This document shows, in pieces, positions 7,534-15,989 of a stretch of DNA of 17,850 bases. The stretch spans positions 1 to 17,850 of the forward strand of contig CAZTIH010000041.1 in NCBI GenBank assembly GCA_964613675.1, read 5' to 3'. Under the pieces are notes generated by a model. It ran no database searches, had not been told where the DNA came from, and worked only from the letters and a program-made list of their open reading frames with translations. Origin of the DNA: DAIUCA01 sp964613675. GTDB taxonomy: Bacteria; Pseudomonadota; Gammaproteobacteria; Competibacterales; Competibacteraceae. The position numbers and the translations under genes were made by a program. Position 1 is the first letter of the stretch. Every line of letters begins with the position of its first letter.

Positions 7534-9204
7534 TTAGATGACTTCGCGAATTCCTAACGATGCAAAGTTTTTGTCGTGGAAATTCTTACGGAACAAATCC
7601 CGTAGCTTCAGCGCTTGCGCGTCGTAAGCCGCGTGATCGGCCCAAGTGTGACGCGGATTTAGCACTTCATCGGGCACATCGGGACAAGATAGCGGCATCC
7701 GTAAATTGAAAATCGGGTGGGTCTCATAATCGACTTTGCCTTCGTCCAGATCGCCCCGCAACGCTGCATTCAACAGCATCCGCGTGTGCGCAATCGACAT
7801 CCGATGTCCCACGCCATAGCCCCCGCCTGACCAACCCGTGTTCAATAGAATGCAACGGGCATTGTGTTCACGCATCTTTTCTGCGAGCAATTTCGCGTAC
7901 ACCGACGGCGGTCGCGTCATGAAAGGCGCCCCAAAACAGGCCGAAAATGCGGCTTGCGGCTCGGTCACACCCACTTCGGTACCCGCCAACTTACAGGTGT
8001 AACCCGATACGAAGTGATACATCACCTCGTCCGCCGTCAGCAGCGCCACCGGGGGCAACACGCCAAACGCATCCGCCGTCAACAACACGATGGTTTGCGG
8101 ATGCGGCCCCGACGCCCCCGCCGCCAAAAAAGGGTTACAACTCAAGGGATAAGCAAAGCGCGTGTTTTCCGTAATCGAGCCATCGGTTAAATCCAGTTCC
8201 TGAGGATGCGTTTCGCTTAAGGGCTTGTGCGCCAACGGGGGCACATTCTCAATCAGCGTTCCCGACAGGGAGAGTGCCGCAGCAATGACGGGTTCAGCTT
8301 CTTTATTTAAATCAATGAGTTTGGCGTAACAGCCGTCTTCAAAATTGGAAATGCCATCATGTGTCCACGCATGTTCGTCGTCCCCGATGAGCAAGCGGTT
8401 TGGATCGGCAGAAAGCGTCGTTTTCCCCGTTCCGGATAGCCCAAATAAAATCGCGCCATCGCCCTCCTTGCCGACATTGGCTGAACAGTGCATGGACATT
8501 TCGCCTCGCGCCGGCAGGGTGTAATTCATCACCCCAAACATCGTTTTTTTGACCACGCCGCAGTAGTCCGCACGCCCCAGCACCAAGGCAATGCGATCCC
8601 GAAAATTGACGATGACGGCCCGATCAGAACGGGTTCCGTCGCGTGCGGGATCGCAGCGGAAAGATGGGACATTCAGAAGGGTCCAACGGCGCTGATCTTC
8701 ATCGGTGATTCCCGCCAGATTTTTGGGAAACATGATGTGGGCGAAATAGGCGTGGGTCGCATATTCGGCAACGACACGGTAGGGCAGGGCGTAATTCGGA
8801 TCCCAACCCGCATAAACATCCTGCACAAACAAACGCGCATTTTTAGCATTGAGATGGGCCGCCACACGGGTCAAGAGACCGTCGAAAAACTCAGGTGCGA
8901 GGGGCTTAAAATCGGCCTTCCACCAGATATTTTCCGCAATCTCAGGGTGTTGCACACCGTAAGTATCCTGCACCGGACGGCCCGTACAGGTGGGATCGGA
9001 ATAGAACACCAGTGGCCCATCGGCCCCAAGTTGGGTGGGATAGGCTTTCTGCGCATCATCGGGGCCGTCTTTGTGAACGCGACCGCGATCGTATTGAATG
9101 GCCGCGTGAAATAAGGCGGTTTTGTCTAAATTAGGGTGCAACTCAACGGTGGTTAACCCCAAGGTTTGTTCTAATTGTGTGTGTAACATCGCAAATGCCG
9201 ACAA
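7534..9204 (-). CDS. pckA: Phosphoenolpyruvate carboxykinase (ATP)
   Basis: PckA converts oxaloacetate and ATP to phosphoenolpyruvate, CO2 and ADP in the cytoplasm, the entry step of gluconeogenesis. The 556-aa length fits the ATP-dependent family. The P-loop GLSGTGKTT lies at residues 255-263, preceded by the GVMNYTLPARGEMSMHCSAN segment and followed by the kinase-2 metal-binding stretch LIGDDEHAW. The C-terminal region with NTGWSGGGYGVGHRM is also typical. The start is probably TTG at 9204, because GAGGA lies about 10 bases upstream of it; the in-frame ATG at 9189 has no such site and would shorten the protein by 5 residues. It is convergent with glpQ and divergent from the TPR-glycosyltransferase gene. 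Confidence 0.97.
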   Translation of the reverse strand: MSAFAMLHTQLEQTLGLTTVELHPNLDKTALFHAAIQYDRGRVHKDGPDDAQKAYPTQLGADGPLVFYSDPTCTGRPVQDTYGVQHPEIAENIWWKADFKPLAPEFFDGLLTRVAAHLNAKNARLFVQDVYAGWDPNYALPYRVVAEYATHAYFAHIMFPKNLAGITDEDQRRWTLLNVPSFRCDPARDGTRSDRAVIVNFRDRIALVLGRADYCGVVKKTMFGVMNYTLPARGEMSMHCSANVGKEGDGAILFGLSGTGKTTLSADPNRLLIGDDEHAWTHDGISNFEDGCYAKLIDLNKEAEPVIAAALSLSGTLIENVPPLAHKPLSETHPQELDLTDGSITENTRFAYPLSCNPFLAAGASGPHPQTIVLLTADAFGVLPPVALLTADEVMYHFVSGYTCKLAGTEVGVTEPQAAFSACFGAPFMTRPPSVYAKLLAEKMREHNARCILLNTGWSGGGYGVGHRMSIAHTRMLLNAALRGDLDEGKVDYETHPIFNLRMPLSCPDVPDEVLNPRHTWADHAAYDAQALKLRDLFRKNFHDKNFASLGIREVI

Positions 9205-9367
9205 ACGTTTGTCGTCCTCACAGTGACCTAACGAATAAAGGGGTTAAGCGTACCGCAAAGGGTAAAATGCGGCCTAGAGGATTCGGAAAGATGGGTAAAA
9301 TTTCTCATGCAACCCCCCGAAAAATCGCTACAGTTTCGGGTAATTTTCCGTTACTGATTTCGATTCT
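9205..9367. promoter_or_regulatory. Divergent intergenic region between pckA and the TPR-glycosyltransferase gene
   Basis: These 163 bases must hold the promoters of both divergent genes, but I cannot assign -35/-10 boxes with confidence. Two features stand out. The motif GGGTAA occurs three times in the same orientation (9260, 9293 and 9338; the first two extend to GGGTAAAA). A potential hairpin, CCCGAAA (9316-9322) with TTTCGGG (9334-9340), has a 7-bp stem and 11-base loop just upstream of the rightward gene. Either could be a regulator site or chance. Confidence 0.4.
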
Positions 9368-11254
9368 ATGAAACCCAAGTCATTTTCACGACGCGAACGA
9401 ACGCCGCCAAAATCGTCCTCCAAAACACCTTTTCCGCAACGCGACTTTGAAAAAGTTACCCAACTTGCCCGTCAGGAAAAATTTCAAATCGCCGTCGATA
9501 ATGCACTGATTTTATTAGAAAAATATCCCCAATGGGGAGATATGTGGAATGTGCTAGGCGCGATCTATTGCCAATTAAGACAATTTCCAGAAGCGCAAGC
9601 CGCGATGCAGAAGGCGTTAGAGATTGCGCCGCAGAATCATGTTTATCTGATGAATATGGGCAACTCTCTATTCATGGATGAGCAGTACGAGCCGGCCATT
9701 GCGTACTATCAGCAATGTCTGTTGTATGGACCTGGCAACGATGTAACCGCTATCTACAACCTCGGTACCTGTTATCTGAAAATCGCTCGTTTTGGAGAAG
9801 CGGTGGGGCAGTATCGGCAGGCGTTGCAGATTGATCCGCATAATACAGATAGTCTTTACGGAATGGCGATGATTCTAAAGGAACGTAAGCGATTACAAGA
9901 AGCGGAACAGTATTTGCGTCAATGCCTTCATTGCGATGCTAAATTTGTCAATGCACTCAATGGATTAGCCGAAATTTTAATGCATCAGAAACGTCTAAAA
10001 GAAGCACGGCAAGTGGTTCAGTACGCGCTCACTTTAGAAAGCGATCTGAATAGCTATCTGATTTTGGCTGCGATCTACAACGAGTCAGGTCACCCACGCG
10101 AAGCTTTTCAAATTTTAGGGAAGTTTATGCAGCCCGACACGGCGGATATTCCCGACGCCTATGTCATGTTGAAAAAAATCTGTGAACGCCCCGAGGATGA
10201 TTTTGAAGCTCAGTACGCACGATACCAGCTATGTAAGGAAGTCGTGCCCAATAATCCTCGATTGGAATCTTATGTCGGCCTTTTCTTACTCAAAAATGCC
10301 CGTTATTTCGACGGTTGGCTTCACTATAAATCGCTTATCTCATTCCATGCTTCTCGGCGCAAATTTCAAGGTGAAATCGCTCATCTCGGATTTTCCGACC
10401 CAATTGCTGAATTCCCCGATGACTTGACGGGTAAACATCTATTACTTCACGGCGAACAAGGAATTGGCGATGAGCTGTTTTTTCTGCGATTTGTGCCGCA
10501 ATTAAAGGCACGTGGTGCCCGCATTACTGCTTCAGTAGGTAAGAAAATTTGCAGTTTAGTCGCTCGTCATCCCGCAATTGACGCGGCAATCCATGAACTT
10601 CCCGCCGAAAACACCGATATTGACTATGCTACCTTACTAGGTGAACTCCCCCGTCTTGTTAAAATGCGGAATGACGACGATATTCCCACCCCTTTTGCGC
10701 TGAATTACTTACCCGAATGCTATGAGGCGATGAAATCCAAACTCAGTGAGCTAGGTGCTCCGCCCTATATCGGCATTACTTGGCGGGCTGGTCGCGACAA
10801 AACGAAGGATAAACGCGGGTTTGTCTCAGAAAATCTGTACAAAGAAGTGGATATTCCCGCTTTTGCCAAGAGTTTAACGGGTTTGCGCGGCACTTTTATT
10901 TCAGTACAACGAAATCCACTCTCGGGTGAACGGGAGGATTTTATGGCGCATCTAGGCCAGGAAGTCCACGATTTCAGCCCTCTTAACGACGATTTGGAAA
11001 ACATGCTTGCCCTACTCGCCTTACTTAACGAATACGTAGGTGTGAGCAATACCAATATGCACCTTATGTCGGGGATTGCGGGAAAAGCCCGCGTGCTCAT
11101 GCCTGAACCTGCTGATTGGCGTTGGATGCAGTCTGGTGAACAATCTCCCTGGTTTCCACATTTCAAAATTTATCGTCAAGAAAAAGGATTTTGGTCGACT
11201 CCGCTCAAGCAGTTACGAGAAGACCTCATCCAATCCATTGGCCTTTCAAACTAG
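9368..11254 (+). CDS. TPR protein with C-terminal GT-B (GT9/GT41-like) glycosyltransferase domain
   Basis: This 628-aa protein has no signal peptide or membrane segment. Residues 1-25 are basic and Ser/Pro-rich. Residues about 25-255 form roughly six TPR units, with repeated patterns such as WNVLGAIYCQL, YNLGTCYLKIARFGEAVGQY and LYGMAMILKERKRLQEAEQY. Residues about 330-625 look like a GT-B glycosyltransferase half: GEQGIGDELFFLRFVPQLKA from residue 360 resembles GT9 heptosyltransferase-type entries, GITWRAG follows, and SNTNMHLMSGIAGK (560 onward) fits the sugar-nucleotide binding end. TPR-glycosyltransferases of this build often modify flagellins or other surface proteins, with TPRs binding the acceptor; here that is inference supported by flhBA nearby. 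Another glycosyltransferase gene follows after 32 bases. The sequence reads as more AT-rich than flhBA. Acceptor and sugar are unknown. Confidence 0.82.
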   Translation: MKPKSFSRRERTPPKSSSKTPFPQRDFEKVTQLARQEKFQIAVDNALILLEKYPQWGDMWNVLGAIYCQLRQFPEAQAAMQKALEIAPQNHVYLMNMGNSLFMDEQYEPAIAYYQQCLLYGPGNDVTAIYNLGTCYLKIARFGEAVGQYRQALQIDPHNTDSLYGMAMILKERKRLQEAEQYLRQCLHCDAKFVNALNGLAEILMHQKRLKEARQVVQYALTLESDLNSYLILAAIYNESGHPREAFQILGKFMQPDTADIPDAYVMLKKICERPEDDFEAQYARYQLCKEVVPNNPRLESYVGLFLLKNARYFDGWLHYKSLISFHASRRKFQGEIAHLGFSDPIAEFPDDLTGKHLLLHGEQGIGDELFFLRFVPQLKARGARITASVGKKICSLVARHPAIDAAIHELPAENTDIDYATLLGELPRLVKMRNDDDIPTPFALNYLPECYEAMKSKLSELGAPPYIGITWRAGRDKTKDKRGFVSENLYKEVDIPAFAKSLTGLRGTFISVQRNPLSGEREDFMAHLGQEVHDFSPLNDDLENMLALLALLNEYVGVSNTNMHLMSGIAGKARVLMPEPADWRWMQSGEQSPWFPHFKIYRQEKGFWSTPLKQLREDLIQSIGLSN

Positions 11255-11286
11255 CGCTATTCCCTACTTTAACCCAGGAAAATCTC

Positions 11287-11961
11287 ATGATACGCATTTT
11301 TATTGGATTTGATCCCCGCGAAACCGTTGCTTACCATGTTTTGGCCCACAGCATTATGGCTCGTGCTTCGCGCCCCGTTTCCATTACCCCCCTTTCTTTA
11401 CCGAATTTGGGGCATTTAATGACCCGAGAACGCCATCCGCTCCAATCAACGGATTTTTCATTCTCCAGATTCCTTACGCCTTACCTATCCAATTATACGG
11501 GATTTTCTATTTTTATGGACTGCGACATGCTCGTTTTGGATGACATCGCCAAATTATTCGATTTACAGGATGAAAAGTATGCGGTACAGGTGGTAAAGCA
11601 CGTTCATATTCCCGTGGAAGAAACCAAATTTCTGGGAGCCGTCCAGACGAAGTATGAAAAAAAGAACTGGTCTAGCGTCATGCTGTTCAACAACGCCAAA
11701 TGCCATGCACTTACTCCTGAGTATGTCAATCAGGCTTCGGGTCTCGAACTACACCAGTTTAAGTGGCTTGAAAACGATGATCTCATCGGCGAATTACCCC
11801 CCCGTTGGAATCATTTAGTGGGGTATAATCCCCCTAATCCCGACATTTCCTTGGTTCATTACACCTTGGGCGGGCCGTACTTCGAGGATTACCAACAATG
11901 TGAGTACGCCGAACAATGGCAACAGGAACGGAACTGCATGTTATTTGCGCAACCCCGATAA
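11287..11961 (+). CDS. GT8-like glycosyltransferase
   Basis: This 224-aa cytoplasmic protein resembles GT-A, family 8-like glycosyltransferases. It begins directly with the nucleotide-sugar fold (MIRIFIGFDPRETVAYHVL), has QSTDFSFSRF (53-62), a DxD metal/nucleotide-binding motif in FMDCDML (D78, D80), KNWSSVMLFNN (126-136) and HYTLGGPYFE (191-200), a conserved end. The ATG at 11287 is chosen over the longer open frame from 11191 because AGGAA lies 6 bases upstream and the longer form would overlap the preceding gene. The TPR-glycosyltransferase gene ends 32 bases earlier, so the two are probably co-transcribed and may act on one glycan. A cytosine run of seven lies at 11797-11803. The sugar donor cannot be told from sequence. 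Confidence 0.85.
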   Translation: MIRIFIGFDPRETVAYHVLAHSIMARASRPVSITPLSLPNLGHLMTRERHPLQSTDFSFSRFLTPYLSNYTGFSIFMDCDMLVLDDIAKLFDLQDEKYAVQVVKHVHIPVEETKFLGAVQTKYEKKNWSSVMLFNNAKCHALTPEYVNQASGLELHQFKWLENDDLIGELPPRWNHLVGYNPPNPDISLVHYTLGGPYFEDYQQCEYAEQWQQERNCMLFAQPR

Positions 11962-11999
11962 ATCGGGAAATTTCTACAACCACTAGAGAATGTTTGGCA

Positions 12000-12617
12000 A
12001 TGTCCCAATTTTACCTAAAATCATTATCTGCATTACTTGTCTTACTCGCCAGCGGCTGTGCCACAACAAGCGGCGGCAATGTCGCAACAGTGACACAACC
12101 CCAAGGTGTTCGCCTCGATCTCGCTCAAGAAGGCGACGAGCAACTCAGTTGTGGCGACCTCGAAGTCCAATTTATGGAAGTCGACCTGGCCCGCGCACGA
12201 TTCGACACCGCCAACCAGCAACAGCGAGAGAACATGCGTTCTGCTCGTCAAGTCGGTCAGATGGCGACCCGTCAGTCTAGCGGCAACGAACTCACGGCAA
12301 TGTTGAACATGTTCAATAGCTTAACCGAGACCGCCGCGACCCAAAGCGATGCCGACAACGAATTAAACTATCAACAAGCGACCAAGCGAATGGAGCGCAT
12401 TGACCGCCTCTACACCCGTAAAAACTGTGGAAAATCCCTGATGGATAGCGCGTCCACTCGCAGCGAGCGCCGAGGCAGAAATAACGATGCGGATGATGAT
12501 TCCGATCAAAAAACCACTCGGGCCGATAACCAAGCCCAACGGCAAAACCAGCGGCAAAACCAGCGTCAACGCCAAAATCAACAGCGTCCGAGACAAAATC
12601 AAAGACGCAACCCGTAA
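12000..12617 (+). CDS. Predicted lipoprotein with Gln/Arg/Asn-rich tail, function unknown
   Basis: This 205-aa protein has a short lipoprotein signal: hydrophobic LSALLVLLASG followed by C20. The -3 residue is Ala rather than the usual Leu, so the lipobox is slightly atypical. After a Ser/Gly/Thr-rich linker, LSCGDLEVQF with C51 begins a helical, Gln- and Met-rich region up to RMERIDRLYTRKNCG, with C143. The two cysteines could form a disulfide across a helical hairpin, a pattern I know from small uncharacterised proteobacterial lipoproteins. Residues 160-170 are acidic (NNDADDDSDQ). Residues 178-205 are a basic repeat-like tail of Gln, Arg and Asn. The ATG at 12000 is preferred because it starts the signal peptide; the longer frame from 11916 overlaps the previous gene. 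The ribosome binding site is weak. It lies 38 bases after the GT8-like gene and before flhB. Function unknown. Confidence 0.75.
   Translation: MSQFYLKSLSALLVLLASGCATTSGGNVATVTQPQGVRLDLAQEGDEQLSCGDLEVQFMEVDLARARFDTANQQQRENMRSARQVGQMATRQSSGNELTAMLNMFNSLTETAATQSDADNELNYQQATKRMERIDRLYTRKNCGKSLMDSASTRSERRGRNNDADDDSDQKTTRADNQAQRQNQRQNQRQRQNQQRPRQNQRRNP
12540..12563 (+). repeat. Exact 12-bp tandem duplication in the lipoprotein tail
   Basis: CGGCAAAACCAG occurs twice back to back (12540-12551 and 12552-12563) and is followed by degenerate copies to about 12600. It keeps the reading frame and encodes the repeated Gln-Asn-Gln-Arg type units, so the tail probably grows and shrinks by slippage in four-residue steps. 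Confidence 0.85.
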
Positions 12618-12667
12618 GTCATAAACCATCACCCCAAAATCCCCACCAACCGACTAGAGTGAATTTG

Positions 12668-12700
12668 AACGCGCCGTGATTTTTTTCTAGACGGCGTTTT
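12668..12700 (+). terminator. Weak candidate terminator before flhB
   Basis: AACGCGCCGT (12669-12678) can pair with ACGGCGTT (12691-12698) with a two-base bulge, followed by a short T run. The loop is large and itself T-rich. It may end the glycosyltransferase-lipoprotein transcript or only attenuate it before flhB. Confidence 0.3.
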
Positions 12701-12727
12701 ATTGTGCTGTCTTTCGCCAATTCCCTC

Positions 12728-12743
12728 GGAGACCTGCCTCGTG
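12728..12743 (+). promoter_or_regulatory. Ribosome binding site and GTG start of flhB
   Basis: GGAGA at 12728-12732 lies 8 bases before GTG at 12741. The protein from this GTG starts with the typical FlhB N-terminus. The longer frame from 12702 adds 13 residues that do not resemble FlhB. Confidence 0.75.
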
Positions 12744-13853
12744 GCTAACGATTCCGATCAAGAACGTACAGAAGAAGCGACCCCTAAACGCCGTCAAGAA
12801 GCCCGTGACAAGGGTCAAACGGCGCGTTCCCGTGAACTTTCCGCCGCCGTCATCTTGCTGGTCACTGCCCTCTTCACCCTGGTGTACGGCCCGATTATGG
12901 CGAACGACCTTCTCAAAATCCTTCATCACAGCTTCACATTCTCCCCCGACGACCTCACGAATGAATACTTTTTGTGGCAACAATTCCAAGAGCTAGTCAT
13001 TGCGGCGGTGCTCATGCTGCTCCCCCTCTTAGTACTGCTCTTCGTCATTGCTCTCGCTGCGCCACTTGCGTTGGGGGGGTGGGTGTTCAAACCCAAAATG
13101 CAGTGGGAAGTTCTCAATCCTATCAAAGGGTTACAGCGATTATTTGGCCTCAAAGCCCTCGTTGAACTCCTCAAGTCATTTCTAAAATTTGTGCTCGTCG
13201 GGGGAACGGCCATTTTAGTCATCTACTTCGATGCCCCCCATTACCTCGCACTTTCCCGCCAGCCGTGGGAAGTCGCCATTGCTTTGGGGGGGTACTTGCT
13301 CGTGTGGGATCTACTTTGGCTCGCCTTTCCTTTAGCGCTAATCGCTGCGGTTGATGTCCCTTGGCAAATCTTCGATTTCAATCGCAATTTGAAAATGTCT
13401 CGCCAAGAGGTTCGCGATGAATACAAAGAAATCGAAGGGAAACCCGAGGTCAAACAACGCATCCGCCGCCTACAACAAGAAGCGTCCCGTAAACGGATGA
13501 TGGACAACGTGCCTAAAGCCGATGTCGTCGTCGTCAATCCCGAACACTTTGCCGTCGCCCTGCGTTACAACCCCGCGAAGGATGAAGCCCCCATTTTGGT
13601 CGCGAAAGGCGTCGATGAGGTGGCTTTTCGGATCCGCGAATTGGCCACTAAACACCGTATCCCTACCATTCGCGCCCCCTTACTGGCCCGTGCCTTGTAC
13701 TTCAACGGCAAACTCGACACCCCCATTCCCGTCAATTTGTACAAGGCGGTTGCCCTCGTCATCGGTTATCTGTTTGAACTGCGTAAACATGGGGCGAAAG
13801 TCGCTAAAAACGAGCTTGACATTCCCATTCCTCCCGACATTCGCACTGAATAA
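12741..13853 (+). CDS. flhB: Flagellar export apparatus protein FlhB
   Basis: FlhB is an inner-membrane component of the flagellar type III export gate that switches substrate class from rod/hook to filament. From GTG the protein is 370 aa, a normal length. It opens with the standard cytoplasmic segment (NDSDQERTEEATPKRRQEAR), followed by four hydrophobic segments between about residues 35 and 210, then the charged linker and the C-terminal cytoplasmic domain. The autocleavage site reads N266-P267-E268-H269, so Thr of the classic NPTH is replaced by Glu; the Asn and Pro needed for cleavage are kept. HFAVALRY and VAKGVDEVAFRIRE follow as expected. Two runs of seven G (13073-13079, 13286-13292) lie in the membrane region. 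flhA follows after 20 bases, so the two form an operon. Confidence 0.97.
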   Translation: MANDSDQERTEEATPKRRQEARDKGQTARSRELSAAVILLVTALFTLVYGPIMANDLLKILHHSFTFSPDDLTNEYFLWQQFQELVIAAVLMLLPLLVLLFVIALAAPLALGGWVFKPKMQWEVLNPIKGLQRLFGLKALVELLKSFLKFVLVGGTAILVIYFDAPHYLALSRQPWEVAIALGGYLLVWDLLWLAFPLALIAAVDVPWQIFDFNRNLKMSRQEVRDEYKEIEGKPEVKQRIRRLQQEASRKRMMDNVPKADVVVVNPEHFAVALRYNPAKDEAPILVAKGVDEVAFRIRELATKHRIPTIRAPLLARALYFNGKLDTPIPVNLYKAVALVIGYLFELRKHGAKVAKNELDIPIPPDIRTE

Positions 13854-13873
13854 TTCAAGCGGTTTAAAGTCCT

Positions 13874-15943
13874 GTGAACACCCTTGCTCTCACGCTAAAT
13901 GCTTTACAAAACAGTGGCTTAGGCGTCCCACTAATCCTCGTCACGATGTTGGCGATGGTGATGCTCCCGCTCCCCCCGTGGCTACTGGATTTACTGTTCA
14001 CCTTCAACATTGCGCTATCGCTCATCGTGCTGTTGGCCGCAATTTACGCTAAGAAACCCCTGGATTTCGCCGTTTTCCCCTCCGTACTCCTCGTCGCGAC
14101 CCTATTGAGACTTGCCCTCAACATCGCCAGTACCCGTGTGGTGTTGCTGTACGGCCACCAGGGCGGTGACGCCGCAGGGCGCGTAATCGAAGCGTTCGGC
14201 GAATTTGTGATTGGGGGAAATTACGTCGTTGGTCTGGTCGTCTTTGCCATTCTGATGATCATCAACTTCATCGTGGTGACCAAAGGTGCTGGACGAGTTT
14301 CTGAGGTTGCCGCCCGCTTCACATTGGATGCCCTCCCCGGCAAACAAATGGCCATCGACGCCGACCTCAACGCGGGCATCATCGACCAAAATGCGGCGCG
14401 AACACGTCGCAGTGAAGTGATGCGCGAGGCCGATTTTTACGGTGCCATGGACGGTGCCTCAAAATTTGTACGCGGCGACGCCATCGCGGGACTCATCGTA
14501 CTTCTCATCAACCTGGTGGGAGGGTTAGTGGTGGGCATGGCGCAACACGGTTTACCCCTCCGAAATGCGTTTGAAACCTATGTTTTGCTCACCATAGGGG
14601 ACGGCCTCGTCGCACAATTGCCCGCTTTGTTGCTTTCGACGGCAGCGGCGATGTTGGTCACGCGCAATTCGTCGGAAATCAGTCTCGGCGACCAGGTGCA
14701 ACAACAATTGTTGGCCAACCCCCAATCGTTGGCGCTGACGGGGGCGATTATTGGCAGTTTGGGCCTAATTCCGGGAATGCCCAACTTTCCCTTTTTACTG
14801 CTGGGCGGAACGGCGGGTTATCTTGCCTATCGCCGATACCAACAGGAACATCAAACCACTGCTATGCCCGTGTCTGAGGAACAGGCCATCGCACAGGCCC
14901 AAACGCCGGTGGAGGTGAGTTGGGACGACGTGCCCAACCCCGATGCAGTGGGATTAGAGATAGGTTACCGGCTGATTCCGCTGGCAGAACGCAACAGTCA
15001 ACTGCTCAACCGACTGCGGGGTGTCCGTAAAAAACTCTCGCAGGACTTGGGATTTCTGCTGCCAGCCGTTCACATTCGGGACAATCTGGATCTGCCGCCC
15101 AACGGCTATCGACTCGTAGTTCACGGGATTGTGTTGGCAGACGACGAAGTTCATCCCGACCGAGAATTAGCGATTAATCCCGGTTCTGTACTGGGCAACT
15201 TACCTGGGATTCAGACACGCGATCCCGCTTTTCAGATGGCGGCGATTTGGATCGAACCCTATCTGCGCGATCAAGCGACGAGCCTCGGTTATACCGTCGT
15301 CGATACGAGTACGGTGTTAGCGACGCATCTCAATCAGGTGTTGGTGCGCAATAGTGCGGATTTGCTTAGTCACGATGAGGTACAGGTGTTACTCGATCGG
15401 TTGGGACGGGCGTTTCCGAAGCTCGTTGCCGAACTGACGCCCAATCTGTTGCCGCTGCGTATCATTGTAAAAGTGTTACAGAATCTGTTAGCCGAACAGG
15501 TGCCAATTAAGAATCTGAAGACCATCGCCGAAACGCTGATTGAACACGGGGCGAAGGTACAGGAACCCGACGCACTGACGGCCCAGGTGCGAATTGCGTT
15601 GGGGCGGGTGATTGTGGGGCAAATCAGTGCTATTTCCGAGGAATTGCCCGTGATTACGCTGGATGTGGGACTAGAACGGCTGTTACAAAAATCGACCGGG
15701 GACGGAACGCGGTTACCGGTGGAACCTGGCCTTGCCGAAAAGCTGCACCAACTGCTCTCGGAGACCGCGCAACAACAGGACGCCCAAGGTCAACCTTCCG
15801 TCCTCTTAGTCTCGGACAACTTGCGAGCGATGCTGGCCCGCTTTATTCGCCACAGCATTCCGCAAATGCGCGTGTTGGCTTTTAGTGAAGTTCCCGAGGA
15901 CAAACGATTGCGCGTCGTGGCGACGGTGGGCGGGACCACTTAG
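13874..15943 (+). CDS. flhA: Flagellar biosynthesis protein FlhA
   Basis: FlhA forms the export-gate ring of the flagellar type III system, with an N-terminal membrane domain and a large cytoplasmic domain that docks substrate-chaperone complexes. The 689-aa length is usual. About eight hydrophobic segments lie in residues 15-330. The FHIPEP family signature region is clear: GKQMAIDADLNAGIIDQ (156-172) and EADFYGAMDGASKFVRGD with D193. The C-terminal half carries GYRLIPLA, the NGYRLVVHGI stretch, VLLDRL and the LPVITLD segment typical of the soluble domain. It starts with GTG, with no strong Shine-Dalgarno; closeness to flhB (20 bases) suggests coupling. flhF and flhG, which often follow flhA in polarly flagellated gammaproteobacteria, are not here; pgm follows instead. 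Confidence 0.98.
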   Translation: MNTLALTLNALQNSGLGVPLILVTMLAMVMLPLPPWLLDLLFTFNIALSLIVLLAAIYAKKPLDFAVFPSVLLVATLLRLALNIASTRVVLLYGHQGGDAAGRVIEAFGEFVIGGNYVVGLVVFAILMIINFIVVTKGAGRVSEVAARFTLDALPGKQMAIDADLNAGIIDQNAARTRRSEVMREADFYGAMDGASKFVRGDAIAGLIVLLINLVGGLVVGMAQHGLPLRNAFETYVLLTIGDGLVAQLPALLLSTAAAMLVTRNSSEISLGDQVQQQLLANPQSLALTGAIIGSLGLIPGMPNFPFLLLGGTAGYLAYRRYQQEHQTTAMPVSEEQAIAQAQTPVEVSWDDVPNPDAVGLEIGYRLIPLAERNSQLLNRLRGVRKKLSQDLGFLLPAVHIRDNLDLPPNGYRLVVHGIVLADDEVHPDRELAINPGSVLGNLPGIQTRDPAFQMAAIWIEPYLRDQATSLGYTVVDTSTVLATHLNQVLVRNSADLLSHDEVQVLLDRLGRAFPKLVAELTPNLLPLRIIVKVLQNLLAEQVPIKNLKTIAETLIEHGAKVQEPDALTAQVRIALGRVIVGQISAISEELPVITLDVGLERLLQKSTGDGTRLPVEPGLAEKLHQLLSETAQQQDAQGQPSVLLVSDNLRAMLARFIRHSIPQMRVLAFSEVPEDKRLRVVATVGGTT

Positions 15944-15989
15944 CGATGGGTATGCTAACTCGGTGTTTAGTTTTATCGGAAACCGTTTT

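Noticed and set aside
8488..9114. A 208-codon open frame on the plus strand inside pckA
   Set aside because: It lies opposite a certain gene, has no recognisable domain and shows the His/Arg/Ile-rich composition of an antisense shadow frame.
11954..11967. Small hairpin CCCGA/TCGGG at the end of the GT8-like gene
   Set aside because: The stem is only 5 bp, spans the stop codon and has no T run, so it is not a convincing terminator.
15885..15989. N-terminal extension of pgm into flhA
   Set aside because: The 35 extra residues do not resemble Pgm, and the ATG at 15990 gives the usual family N-terminus.
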